Source of the DNA: Aerococcus viridans
GTDB lineage: Bacteria; Bacillota; Bacilli; Lactobacillales; Aerococcaceae
Length of the DNA: 64,000 bases
Direction: 5' to 3'
Assembly (NCBI RefSeq): GCF_002083135.2
Contig: NZ_NBTM02000001.1
Location: forward strand, 930,001 to 994,000
Below are positions 1 to 8,904 of this stretch, one piece after another. Position numbers and translations under genes: made by a program. A model generated the notes under the pieces. It was not told the DNA's origin. It did no database searches and worked only from the letters and a program-made list of their open reading frames with translations. Position 1 is the stretch's first letter. Every line of letters starts with the position of its first letter.

Positions 1-83
1 CGATGGACTATCGCGGCTTTTTGAGTACCGTGAATTTGAATAACGATATCGTGCAATACAGTATAGGTAGTTTAGGTACATCA

Positions 84-110
84 AAAAAGACTGATGATTT
101 TAGTCATCAG
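84..110 (-). terminator. Intrinsic terminator, minus strand
   Basis: The stem CTGATGA/TCATCAG has a 6-base loop, and read on the minus strand it is followed by TCTTTTTT. It would end the minus-strand transcript of the ABC ATPase gene, whose stop codon lies about 140 bases away. I see no gene in the first 250 bases of the window. Confidence 0.6.
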
Positions 111-250
111 CCTCTTTGAAAGAATGACTTTACTTGTGAATGGAAAATATTGAAAGTAAGGTATAGCCGAGGCAAAATATTTCCTAGCGAATTTTCTTAA
201 AAGCAATGATCGAGAAAGCTCGGCCGAAGACTTGAAAGTTCTTGTATAAA

Positions 251-1048
251 TTATTTTGGCATTACCAAGATGCGGCCTTTTTTAAAGGGGCGTAGGAGTA
301 CTGGCTGGCCGTAGAAATCATGCAATCTATCAGGGTCTAGCATCAAAGACCGGTCACCTTTGGCGAATATTTCTCCATCTTTTAATAAACAAATTTTTTG
401 ATAAAGTGGAATGATTTCCTCGGTATGGTGGGTCACCATTAATTGGGTGACTTCTGGTTTTTCTTTGGCCAATTTGTCCAACATAGCTAGAAGGCTTTCG
501 CGGGCAAATAAATCTAGACCACTAGTAGGTTCATCTAAGATTAATAATTCAGGTTGGGTCATTAAGGCCCGTAAGATCAAAACGGTTTGTCGTTCACCTT
601 GAGATAGGGTCGCCATTCTGCGGTTTCTGAATGCGGTGAAATTAAAGGTGTCTAAGAGGTCTTCAGCTTCTTGGATTAAAGAATCCGTCACTTTTTGATA
701 AAGGCCTAGACTGGCAAATTTACCCGAAATAATGGTGTCTAATACAGATAAGCGGCTTGGGATTTCTTGGTTGATCCAAGCAGAGACGATGCCGATTCGT
801 GTTTGTAGGTCAGGGATTGAGGATACACCAAACAACTGGTCAAGAACCTTCACCTGACCGCTAGAGGGAAAATGATAGCCGGTTAGCATGTTGATGATGG
901 ATGACTTACCAGACCCATTCAAACCGAGTAGGGCCCAGTGTTGCCCCTGGTTGATGGTCCATTGGATGTTTTTTAATATAGCCTTATCTTGGCGGTTGAA
1001 GCAGACATTGTCGAGTTCGATGATGGTTTTTTCTGTGGTTGATGTCAT
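251..1048 (-). CDS. ABC transporter ATP-binding protein (single-domain, YlmA/ModF-like)
   Basis: This is a 265-residue ATPase with one complete nucleotide-binding domain. The Walker A motif GLNGSGKSS is near residues 42-50, followed by the signature LSQGERQ, Walker B LLILDEP and a switch histidine in VTHHTEE. I chose the ATG at 1048 because AAGGA sits about 8 bases upstream; an ATG further upstream at 1174 in the same frame has no ribosome site and would add 42 residues overlapping the ilv promoter. The family couples ATP hydrolysis to transport or another membrane or ribosome task, but no permease gene lies beside it, so the substrate is unknown. It is transcribed divergently from the ilv operon. 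The ATPase call is secure; the YlmA-like label is family resemblance only. Confidence 0.85.
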   Translation of the reverse strand: MTSTTEKTIIELDNVCFNRQDKAILKNIQWTINQGQHWALLGLNGSGKSSIINMLTGYHFPSSGQVKVLDQLFGVSSIPDLQTRIGIVSAWINQEIPSRLSVLDTIISGKFASLGLYQKVTDSLIQEAEDLLDTFNFTAFRNRRMATLSQGERQTVLILRALMTQPELLILDEPTSGLDLFARESLLAMLDKLAKEKPEVTQLMVTHHTEEIIPLYQKICLLKDGEIFAKGDRSLMLDPDRLHDFYGQPVLLRPFKKGRILVMPK

Positions 1049-1167
1049 GGGCGTATCCTTTCTAAATGTAGTCGAATATTCTATTAAATTAAACTTATCA
1101 TACCAAGGAAGAAAGTCAATATGCCGAATCACAGAGACGCAAATTAGAAAACAATTAAAAATATCCA

Positions 1168-1196
1168 TTGACAAGTTAAATAGTTCTCAGTATACT
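1168..1196 (+). promoter_or_regulatory. Promoter of the ilv operon
   Basis: TTGACA (1168-1173) and TATACT (1191-1196) are separated by 17 bases, close to the sigma-A consensus. Transcription should start near 1203, about 40 bases before the leader peptide. Confidence 0.8.
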
Positions 1197-1240
1197 TTCG
1201 TTATTGAATCATTAAAAAGGCGAGAGGAGTTTCACTCATT

Positions 1241-1294
1241 ATGAAATCGTTCAAAGCAGCGAATTTTAATATTGTAGTCATTATCGTGACGTAG
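1241..1294 (+). CDS. ilv leader peptide (attenuation control)
   Basis: A 17-residue open frame, MKSFKAANFNIVVIIVT, starts at ATG 1241 behind GAGAGGAG (1222-1229). Near its end six consecutive codons are Ile-Val-Val-Ile-Ile-Val, followed by Thr and TAG. A run of the amino acids made by the downstream operon is the hallmark of a transcription-attenuation leader: scarcity of charged tRNA-Ile or tRNA-Val would stall the ribosome here. The stop codon overlaps the first strand of the next hairpin, so ribosome position can decide the fold. The peptide itself is not expected to have another function. The codon content and placement are seen; the mechanism is inferred by analogy with enterobacterial ilv leaders and the lactococcal leu leader. 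Confidence 0.8.
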   Translation: MKSFKAANFNIVVIIVT

Positions 1295-1382
1295 GACTGG
1301 AATTAACTACTGTTAATTTGAGTCCTATTCGATGTTGAGTGGGACTTGGCATCCCACATACTGTTTGTGGGATGCCTTTTTT
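1292..1382 (+). promoter_or_regulatory. ilv attenuator with competing hairpins
   Basis: Hairpin 1 (1292-1327) pairs TAGGACT with AGTCCTA around an inner AATTAAC/GTTAATT stem. The terminator is an 11-base-pair stem, GGCATCCCACA (1348-1358) with TGTGGGATGCC (1366-1376), followed by six T. An alternative stem GTGGGA (1339-1344) with TCCCAC (1352-1357) shares bases with the terminator and excludes it. AGTCC (1321-1325) could also pair with GGACT (1342-1346). Together these give the mutually exclusive structures expected of an attenuator. No T-box motif is present. Confidence 0.8.
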
Positions 1383-1432
1383 ATTGCTTTCAATACCAAG
1401 GAAATGAAATTTTAAAGAAATGGGGTGCTCAT

Positions 1433-3129
1433 GTGGAGAGAACGAAGAAGACCAGTATAGGAACGGAATTGCTCGTCAATGCATTGCGAGATCAAGGTGC
1501 TGAGATTATTTTTGGCTATCCTGGTGGTGCAGCTTTACATATATATGATGAATTTTTCCGTCAGAATGTCAATCACGTCTTAGCTCGTCATGAACAAGGT
1601 GCTGGTCACATGGCCGATGGTTACGCCCGTGTGGCTGGCCAAGTGGGTGTAGCGGTAACAACTAGTGGACCGGGAGCGACAAATATTGTCACGGCGGTGG
1701 CGACAGCGCAGATGGATTCGGTGCCTCTAGTCGTCATTTCGGGCCAGGTTACGACATCCGGTATCGGGAAAGACGCCTTTCAGGAAACCGACGTTGTCTC
1801 TTTAATGACGCCAATCACGAAATATGCCTATCAAGTTGAAGATGCTAAAGAGATTCCGCGCATCATCAAAGAAGCTTTCTACTTAGCAAATTCCGGCCGT
1901 AAAGGACCTGTCTTAGTGGATATTCCGAAAGATATCGGTGTGCAGGAAGTAGCTTTAGAAGATATTGATGATAGCTTCGATTTACCAGGCTACAACATGG
2001 ATTATGAGGTTGACTTGGAGGCGGTAGCTGCGATTAAGGAAGCTTTACTTGTAGCTGAAAAACCTTTGTTGCTAGTAGGGAACGGTGTGGTGAAAGCTGA
2101 AGCCTACCAAGAACTACGCGACTTTGCTCACCGGTACAATATCCCGGTAACCCATACCCTACTAGGGATTGGCTTACTTGCTAGTGATGACCCCCTAAAC
2201 TTAGGGCTAGCGGGGATGCACGGAACGTATGCAGCCAATATGGCCTTGATGGAGACAGATTGTCTCTTGAATATTGGTAGCCGTTTCGACGACCGGGTGG
2301 CTTCTAATCCTGACAATTTTGCACCGGATGCCAAGATTATCCATGTGGATATTGATCTAGCGGAGATTGGCAAGATTATGGAACCAGATATTGCCTTACT
2401 GGCAGATGCTAAATTGGCTTTGGAGGCCCTTTTACAAGGTGCTATTGAGGGCTGGTCTGATAAGACGGGCTGGTTGGCTCACCAAGCGGATAACCAAGCC
2501 TTACATCCTACTCGGGTGCCTGAGATGACAGACGCGATTCGACCACAAGCGGTACTGGATTACTTAGGGAAGGCGACGGACGGTCAGGCCTATATCGTGA
2601 CCGACGTTGGCCAACACCAAATGTGGGCTGCCCAGTATTATCCTTACCAATTCCCCGGCCAAAACTTAACGTCAGGTGGACTAGGGACTATGGGATACGG
2701 GGTGCCGGCAACGATTGGGGCGGCATTTGCGGCGGATGAGAAACATCCTGTTGTAGGGATCATCGGTGACGGAGGATTCCAAATGACCAACCAGGAATTG
2801 AATATCATCCAACATTATGGCATTCAACCGAAATTTATTATTTTAAATAATACGGTGCTTGGGATGGTGCATCAGTGGCAACATGCTTTCTATTCAGACC
2901 GTTATTCACATTCTGAATTTGGGTCGAGCTTGCCAGACTTCGTGAAGTTATCGGAGGCTTTAGGCGTGAAGGCGGCTAAGGTAACGGACCCAGCGGATAT
3001 GCAGACGGCGGTAGATGAGATGTTGGCTTATGACGGGGCGTATGTATTAGAAGTCTTGATTGATAAATACGAACGGGTTACTCCGATGGTGCCATCTGGT
3101 AAGGCAAATAATGAAATGGAGGGCTTGTC

Positions 3130-3133
<4 letters not shown>
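1433..3133 (+). CDS. ilvB: Acetolactate synthase, large (catalytic) subunit
   Basis: This ThDP-dependent enzyme condenses two pyruvates to acetolactate, or pyruvate with 2-oxobutyrate, in valine/leucine/isoleucine synthesis. At 566 residues from GTG 1433 it has the usual family length. The N-terminal ThDP domain shows GYPGGAALHIYDEF and the catalytic glutamate in RHEQGAGHMADGYAR; the C-terminal domain has the GDGGFQMTNQEL...LNN cofactor motif. I prefer GTG 1433, with GGGGTG just upstream, over an in-frame ATG at 1346, because 1346 lies inside the attenuator hairpin and would add 29 unrelated residues. Its stop overlaps the ilvN start by 4 bases, so the subunits are translationally coupled. 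Expression should depend on the upstream attenuator. Confidence 0.95.
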
Positions 3134-4459
<1,326 letters not shown>

Positions 4460-4498
4460 AGCTATACAAAAAGGGTCAAAACGAAAGAGGGATATTAC

Positions 4499-5758
4499 AT
4501 GGTCAAAAGCGTCAATAAGGAGAAGGTATTGAGTGCCTACAAAAAATTACAGTCGGTCGTCAAGCAGACACCTTTACAATACGATCAATATTTATCTGAG
4601 AAGTATAAGGCCAACATTTATTTGAAACGTGAGGACTTACAAGTTGTACGTTCATTTAAATTAAGAGGTGCCTACTATTCAATTAGTGAACTCAGTGAAG
4701 ATGATTTAGCTAAAGGTGTTATCTGTGCCTCAGCCGGCAACCACGCCCAAGGGGTAGCCTTTGCTTGTAACGAAAAGCAAGTAATGGCAACGATTTATAT
4801 GCCGAATACGACACCCGCTCAAAAAATTAACCAAGTAAAATATTTTGGTGGGGACTATGTGAATATTGTGATTGAAGGGGATACCTTCGATGAGTGTAGC
4901 CAAGCTGCGCACGAATATGGTGCTAAACACCAGATGACTTTTATTGAACCTTACGATGATGAAAATGTCATCGCTGGCCAGGGGTCACTAGCTGTTGAAA
5001 TCCACCACAGCCTAACTGCCGACGGGGAAACTGCAGACTATGTCTTAGTGCCTATCGGTGGGGGTGGGTTGATCTCTGGTGTTTCTGCCTATGTCCGTGA
5101 AGCCATGCCTGAAACCAAAATTGTTGGCGTTGAACCAGCCGGTGCAGCGTCCATGAAACTGGCCCTTGACCAAGGTCAGCCGACAGCACTTGAGAAAGTG
5201 AACAAATTTGCAGATGGTACAGCAGTTGGTAAGGTAGGGGACATCACCTTCCAATACGCGAAAGACAATATCGACCGCATTGAAACAGTCGAAGAAGGTA
5301 AGATTGCGGGGACTATCATTGACTTGTACACCAAGCAAGCCATCGTAGCCGAACCTTCAGGCGCCTTAACCGTATCTGCTCTAGATAATATGGCTGAAGA
5401 CCTTGTTGGCAAAACAGTTGTCTGCATCATTTCTGGTGGTAATAACGACATCAACCGTATGGCCGAAATTGAGGAAAAAGCATTGATTTATTCAGGAACT
5501 AAGCAATATTTTGTAGTGAATTTCCCGCAAAGACCAGGCGCATTAAGAGAATTCTTAACGGACGTTTTAGGGCCGGACGATGATATCGCTAAGTTTGAAT
5601 ATACCAAGAAAATTTCTCGATCAAATGGCCCAGCTCTAGTCGGTATCTTGCTGGGTGATTATGAAACCCTACCCGATCTATTAGAAAGGTTGAAAAATTT
5701 CGATGCCAATTACATTTCGGTATCCGAAAGTCCTACATTATATGAATTTTTAGTCTAA
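4499..5758 (+). CDS. ilvA: Threonine dehydratase, biosynthetic type
   Basis: This PLP enzyme deaminates threonine to 2-oxobutyrate, the entry step to isoleucine. At 419 residues it has a fold-type II catalytic domain with the Schiff-base lysine in SFKLRGAY (about Lys54) and the PLP phosphate loop GGGGLISG, followed by one ACT-like regulatory domain from about residue 325 (YFVVNFPQRPGALREFL). This short-regulatory-domain form is common in Firmicutes. It lies 39 bases after ilvC and closes the operon. The operon lacks ilvD, so dihydroxyacid dehydratase must be encoded elsewhere if the pathway works. The ATG at 4499 has AGAGGG upstream. Confidence 0.95.
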   Translation: MVKSVNKEKVLSAYKKLQSVVKQTPLQYDQYLSEKYKANIYLKREDLQVVRSFKLRGAYYSISELSEDDLAKGVICASAGNHAQGVAFACNEKQVMATIYMPNTTPAQKINQVKYFGGDYVNIVIEGDTFDECSQAAHEYGAKHQMTFIEPYDDENVIAGQGSLAVEIHHSLTADGETADYVLVPIGGGGLISGVSAYVREAMPETKIVGVEPAGAASMKLALDQGQPTALEKVNKFADGTAVGKVGDITFQYAKDNIDRIETVEEGKIAGTIIDLYTKQAIVAEPSGALTVSALDNMAEDLVGKTVVCIISGGNNDINRMAEIEEKALIYSGTKQYFVVNFPQRPGALREFLTDVLGPDDDIAKFEYTKKISRSNGPALVGILLGDYETLPDLLERLKNFDANYISVSESPTLYEFLV

Positions 5759-5805
5759 TGACTCGCTAGGTCACAAATGATAGATAAATCCTACAATAGC
5801 AACAT

Positions 5806-5818
5806 TGAAAACGTTTCA
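5806..5818 (+). promoter_or_regulatory. cre-like CcpA operator
   Basis: TGAAAACGTTTCA is palindromic and fits the catabolite-responsive element consensus. It sits about 45-57 bases upstream of the predicted start of the candidate small RNA, where CcpA could activate or repress. Confidence 0.65.
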
Positions 5819-5847
5819 TAAAAAGGCTTTCATTTTTATTTGAACCA

Positions 5848-5856
5848 TGCTATAAT
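5848..5856 (+). promoter_or_regulatory. Extended -10 promoter of candidate sRNA
   Basis: TGCTATAAT is an extended -10 box (TGnTATAAT). The -35 region, TTTCAT at 5828-5833, is weak. The predicted start is near 5863. Confidence 0.6.
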
Positions 5857-5862
5857 GTTTTT

Positions 5863-5949
5863 GAGGCAATCTAGACCTCTAATAGATTGCATCATCCTTT
5901 CATTTTTGTTTTTTCCTTTTTCACCCTCAAAGCGATGAGGGTGTTTTTT
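5863..5949 (+). ncRNA. Candidate cre-linked CU-rich small RNA (~87 nt)
   Basis: The segment has the three-part layout of a trans-acting sRNA. A 5' hairpin pairs GCAATCT (5866-5872) with AGATTGC (5884-5890). A 31-base unpaired pyrimidine-rich stretch (5891-5921) contains ATCCTTTC and TTTTTTCCTTTTT. A terminator pairs CACCCTCA (5922-5929) with TGAGGGTG (5936-5943), followed by six T. The CU-rich part is complementary to AGGA-type ribosome binding sites. No open frame with a ribosome site lies inside. The layout recalls staphylococcal RsaI, but no sequence relationship is claimed. Confidence 0.55.
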
Positions 5950-6110
5950 ATTGTTAAGATGTGACAGAAGACGCTCGGACTCAGGGCTTCTAACGTAGCC
6001 AGTAAAAAAACATATACATCAAATGAACTTGCACGTTATCTAGGTATAAAAATGTAAGTAATGTTCTATGCTGCTCGTGTCAACCGAATTTATCGTTTAT
6101 TAAAATATTT

Positions 6111-6146
6111 AGAAAACGTTTTCGAAATATGTTGATAACGCTTTCA
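6111..6146 (+). promoter_or_regulatory. Two cre-like boxes upstream of the bgl leader
   Basis: AGAAAACGTTTTCG (6111-6124) and TGATAACGCTTTCA (6133-6146) both resemble CcpA operators. The second overlaps a possible -35 TTGATA (6132-6137) that pairs with AATACT (6156-6161) at 18 bases. Between the small RNA and these boxes (5950-6110) I see only a short hydrophilic frame ending at about 6058, TYTSNELARYLGIKM, perhaps a scrap of a helix-turn-helix gene. Confidence 0.5.
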
Positions 6147-6194
6147 ATTCGAGGCAATACTGCAATTAGATAAAGAACAAGTACTCTGTATACT

Positions 6195-6223
6195 GGATTA
6201 GTTACGGCTCGGCCGGCAAGACC
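6195..6223 (+). promoter_or_regulatory. RAT site for a LicT/BglG-type antiterminator
   Basis: The 29 bases read GGATTAGTTAC...GGCAAGACC, closely matching the ribonucleic antiterminator of the BglG/LicT family (GGATTGTTACTGC...GGCAAAACC). The last bases overlap the 5' arm of the following terminator, as the mechanism requires: binding of the phosphorylation-controlled antiterminator protein would prevent the terminator. No LicT gene is in the window. Confidence 0.75.
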
Positions 6224-6290
6224 AGGCATCAAAGTTATCGCACATTAGTCTTGGGACTAATAGCTATACTTTTATGCTCTGGTCTTTTTT
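6218..6290 (+). terminator. Leader terminator controlled by the RAT
   Basis: AAGACCAG (6218-6225) pairs with CTGGTCTT (6279-6286) and is followed by a T run. Inside is a second stem, ATTAGTC/GACTAAT. It lies between the RAT and the truncated EIIB gene. Confidence 0.7.
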
Positions 6291-6332
6291 GTATAGTCAG
6301 TTAGGTTTTATAAAAGAAGAGGAGTAGAGAAA

Positions 6333-6704
6333 ATGGCGAAATACACACAATTAGCAGAAGACATTGTCGATAAAGTCGGAGGCAGGGAAAATGTTAAGGA
6401 AGTTAGACATTGTGTGACGCGTTTGCGTTTCTATTTAAAAGACGAAAGCAAAGCCAATACAGAGTATTTGAAGAAACGTGATGGTGCGGTAACAGTCATG
6501 CAAGCTGGTGGACAATACCAAGTAGTCATTGGGAACCACGTACCAGAGGTATATGAAGAAGTCTTGAAAGTTGTTAACTTTGTTACTGGTGGTGAAGTAG
6601 ACGCAGATGACCGAGGAAATGGCACATTTGACCGTTCACGTAAAGACTTATTTTTCTGGTACCGTGACGTCATTCAATCAAATGGTGCTAATATTTTAGC
6701 TTAA
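6333..6704 (+). pseudogene. Truncated beta-glucoside PTS permease: EIIB domain only
   Basis: This 123-residue frame is the EIIB domain of a BglP-type EIIBCA permease: KYTQLAEDIVDKVGG and the phosphocysteine at about Cys27 in EVRHCVTRLRF. It ends shortly after the IIB-IIC linker begins (RKDLFFWYRDVI), whereas intact permeases are about 620 residues with membrane IIC and soluble IIA domains. The leader retains cre boxes, a RAT and a terminator, which are typical of a working bgl operon, yet no IIC, IIA or phospho-beta-glucosidase follows. It could still make a free EIIB that accepts phosphate from another permease, but a deletion remnant is the simplest reading. Confidence 0.7.
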
Positions 6705-6712
6705 TTTAATAG

Positions 6713-6755
6713 AAAGATGGGTATCACCGGTTTGCTAGGTGATACCCATCTTTTT
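6713..6755. terminator. Strong bidirectional terminator
   Basis: A perfect 16-base-pair stem (6713-6728 with 6738-6753) starts AAAGATGGG and ends CCCATCTTT, so it gives A and T runs on both sides. It separates the EIIB fragment from the convergent DUF896 gene. Confidence 0.85.
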
Positions 6756-6767
6756 GATATTTAGCCT

Positions 6768-7040
6768 TTATTTATCTATATTTGTTGAATCTTCAGTCTT
6801 AGTTTCTTGTTCAGCGGCTTGTTTTTTCTTTGCGTCGCGAACGGCTTGCGGTGTCACATCAGTACCCTCAGGGTCGATTACCCGCGTGTTTAAAATAATG
6901 TCGTTGAAGGCTGAACGGAATTGTTTCAAGTAAACTTGGCGCAACTCTTTTTGTTCAACTAGTTCTTCTTCAGTGATCGTGCCAGCTTTTTTCTTAGCAG
7001 CTAGCTCGTTAATGCGTTTTAGTAATTGATCAGAATCCAT
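6768..7040 (-). CDS. DUF896 (YnzC-like) family protein
   Basis: This 90-residue hydrophilic protein has the family opening [20 protein letters not shown], predicted to form a helical hairpin, then [26 protein letters not shown]. Members are small cytoplasmic proteins; the B. subtilis paralogue YneA-operon member YnzC was solved structurally, but its biochemical role is unsettled. The C-terminal 25 residues are charged and probably disordered. AGGAATG lies 8 bases before the ATG at 7040. It is downstream of the mhq-like pair on the same strand with a gap of 22 bases, so it may be cotranscribed. Confidence 0.8.
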   Translation of the reverse strand: MDSDQLLKRINELAAKKKAGTITEEELVEQKELRQVYLKQFRSAFNDIILNTRVIDPEGTDVTPQAVRDAKKKQAAEQETKTEDSTNIDK

Positions 7041-7062
7041 TGATTATCATTCCTTTTTTTTA

Positions 7063-7680
7063 TTAGCCAACAGCGGTAGCGTACCATCCTTTCGCTGCTT
7101 GTAATTCAGGCATAGATAAGGAATGGCCGTAGTTTTCCCAATGAAGGGTAACTGGGCTACCAGCTGCTTCTAGGCTGGTTTTAAGTTCTTCACTTTCGCT
7201 TGGTGCACAGATTGGGTCGTTGAAACCAGCACCAATAAAGATAGGTGTGTGGGTCAAGTTAGGCATAGTTTCATCTCTAAACGGTATCATAGGGTGGAGT
7301 AAGATTGCGCCCTTAAAAGGATTGTCAAATAGGTATAAAACACCGCCAGCAATATTTGCGCCATTTGAGTAACCAATTGGCACTACTTTAGCTGGATCGA
7401 ACCCTTTTTCCGCGGCCAAGGCTCCTATGAAATTATACAGGTCTTTGGCATGGAATTTCAAGTTTTCGATGTCTAAGTTGCCTTCACCGTGGCGTTTGAA
7501 GAAACGATTCATGGGTCCTTCAAGCTCGTTACCGCGTAACGATAGGATATTGGCCATGGGATCAATAAATTGGGCAATGTCTAGTAGGTCGCGCTCAGTA
7601 CCGCCTGTACCGTGTAAAAGTAGTAGGGTGTTGGCTTCAGCTTGGTTTTCTCCTGCTTGATAAATATATTCGTAACTCAT
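7063..7680 (-). CDS. Alpha/beta hydrolase (carboxylesterase/phospholipase family, MhqD-like)
   Basis: This 205-residue cytoplasmic hydrolase has the nucleophile serine in GYSNGA (about residue 103), an acid in FIGAGFNDPICAP and the histidine in NYGHSLS. The oxyanion segment is LLLHGTGG. B. subtilis MhqD has this size and motif set and is encoded beside the dioxygenase MhqE, as here. That pair is induced by methylhydroquinone and catechol stress. The start at 7680 lies 14 bases after the dioxygenase stop, which supports one transcript. The family assignment is firm; the role in quinone detoxification is inferred from context. Confidence 0.82.
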   Translation of the reverse strand: MSYEYIYQAGENQAEANTLLLLHGTGGTERDLLDIAQFIDPMANILSLRGNELEGPMNRFFKRHGEGNLDIENLKFHAKDLYNFIGALAAEKGFDPAKVVPIGYSNGANIAGGVLYLFDNPFKGAILLHPMIPFRDETMPNLTHTPIFIGAGFNDPICAPSESEELKTSLEAAGSPVTLHWENYGHSLSMPELQAAKGWYATAVG

Positions 7681-7694
7681 AGATGAACTCCTTT

Positions 7695-8621
7695 TTAGAA
7701 ACCGAGGGGTGTCAATTTGGCTTTAATTTGGTCGATAATCGCTTCATGTTTGGCTGGGTAGAATAATTGGCTACCAAGTTCTTCAACCGTCTCGTTCCAA
7801 GTAAATCCTGGGCCAGCAGTCGCTAATTCAATCAAAATCCCGCCGCGCTCGCGGAAGTATAAGGATTTGAAATAGTCACGGTTCTTGATATCGCTGGTGT
7901 GGTAACCACGTTGGTGGGCCACTTCTATCCAGTAGTTTAATACCTCTTCGTCCGCCACTTCAAAGGCAATGTGGTGAACTGTACCGATAGCCATTTTACC
8001 AAAAGAATCAGCAGTTTTTCGAATATCTAGCCATTCCTTCCGTTTGCCAGGTGCTTGTAGACGGATATATTGGTCGTCCTCGCCTACCTTATGCCAACCG
8101 AAAACTTGGTCGAACAATTTAACCGTATGGTCGGGGCGGTGACTATATAAAACTGCACCAGCAAAGCCTTGAATAGCTGTCTCAGGCGTAATGTCGTCGA
8201 CTGCGTAAGTATTGGCCTTGCCCCAATCCTTTTCAACCAGCTCGATATTTAAATTATGGAAATCTTTGACGAGAATTGTTTCATTGTCAAAACGGCTACC
8301 GCGAGCAAATTGAATGCCTTTGGCTTCCAAGCGGTTAGCCCAAAAATCTAAACTGCCAGCTGGAATAGCAAAAGAAGTGGTCGCCACTTGACCGTCACCC
8401 AATTGACCAAGGCGGTCATTTTCCCACGGGAAGAAGGTAATGATGGTCCCGGCGTCAGCTTCATTGTTACCGAAGTATAAATGGTATGTGTAAGGGTCGT
8501 CATAGTTGAGTGTTTTCTTAACCAGTCGTAAACCTAGGATATCGCGGTAAAATTTCAATACTTGGTTAGGAGCACCGACAATAGCTGAAATGTGATGTAG
8601 TTTTTGAATAATTTCTATCAT
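7695..8621 (-). CDS. VOC-family ring-cleaving dioxygenase (MhqE/MhqO-like)
   Basis: This 308-residue protein contains two vicinal-oxygen-chelate modules. The first starts LHHISAIVGAPNQVLKFYRDILGLRLVK with a metal histidine near residue 9. The second contains VLYSHRPDHTVKLFDQVFGWHKV, VHHIAFEV and a C-terminal GGILIELATAGPGFTW with the likely metal glutamate. Members are hydroquinone- or catechol-cleaving extradiol dioxygenases or glyoxalase-like enzymes. It is the first gene of a minus-strand operon followed by the MhqD-like esterase. The promoter carries two copies of an 18-base element suited to a MarR-type repressor such as MhqR, but no such regulator is encoded nearby. Confidence 0.85.
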   Translation of the reverse strand: MIEIIQKLHHISAIVGAPNQVLKFYRDILGLRLVKKTLNYDDPYTYHLYFGNNEADAGTIITFFPWENDRLGQLGDGQVATTSFAIPAGSLDFWANRLEAKGIQFARGSRFDNETILVKDFHNLNIELVEKDWGKANTYAVDDITPETAIQGFAGAVLYSHRPDHTVKLFDQVFGWHKVGEDDQYIRLQAPGKRKEWLDIRKTADSFGKMAIGTVHHIAFEVADEEVLNYWIEVAHQRGYHTSDIKNRDYFKSLYFRERGGILIELATAGPGFTWNETVEELGSQLFYPAKHEAIIDQIKAKLTPLGF

Positions 8622-8687
8622 GATACTTCCTCCTAATTGTTCGGTTTGTTAGATATACAGATTTATTGGAGCATAATTATGTTTTTT

Positions 8688-8745
8688 ATTTCTATTTCGA
8701 ATTAATTGATTAGTTAAGTGTAGCATCATTTCTAATTCGAATCAA
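8688..8745 (-). promoter_or_regulatory. mhq-like promoter with two 18-base operator repeats
   Basis: On the minus strand TTGATT (plus 8740-8745) and TACACT (plus 8717-8722) are 17 bases apart. The 18-base element TTGATTCGAATTAGAAAT covers the -35 (plus 8728-8745), and a near copy, TTAATTCGAAATAGAAAT, lies downstream of the -10 (plus 8688-8705), exactly 40 bases away. The two copies match at 16 of 18 positions. This layout suits a repressor bound on one DNA face. Confidence 0.6.
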
Positions 8746-8904
8746 GTGGATTTATGGTATATGCTAATGACATTCCCGTTTTGCCCTGATGTATTGTGAA
8801 GATTATGTAAAATTATAATAATTAACAACAACTTTAATATTATTTGTTAGAATAAGTTTGTGACAATGTAAAGAAAAGCGCGTGGTAATGATAGGAGGAA
8901 TAGA

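Noticed and set aside
1-250. A gene at the left edge of the window
   Set aside because: No frame with coding character or a known motif is visible. Only the minus-strand terminator at 84-110 is supported.
888-1244. A 118-codon plus-strand frame covering the ABC gene start and ilv promoter
   Set aside because: It is antisense to the ABC ATPase, lacks a ribosome site, contains the ilv promoter and runs into the leader peptide start. It shows no domain.
1200-1432. T-box riboswitch before ilvB
   Set aside because: No T-box core sequence or specifier stem is present; the leader peptide with Ile/Val codons and competing hairpins explains the region.
1346-1432. Upstream ATG for ilvB giving a 29-residue extension
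   Set aside because: It lies inside the attenuator stem, and its residues do not match acetolactate synthases.
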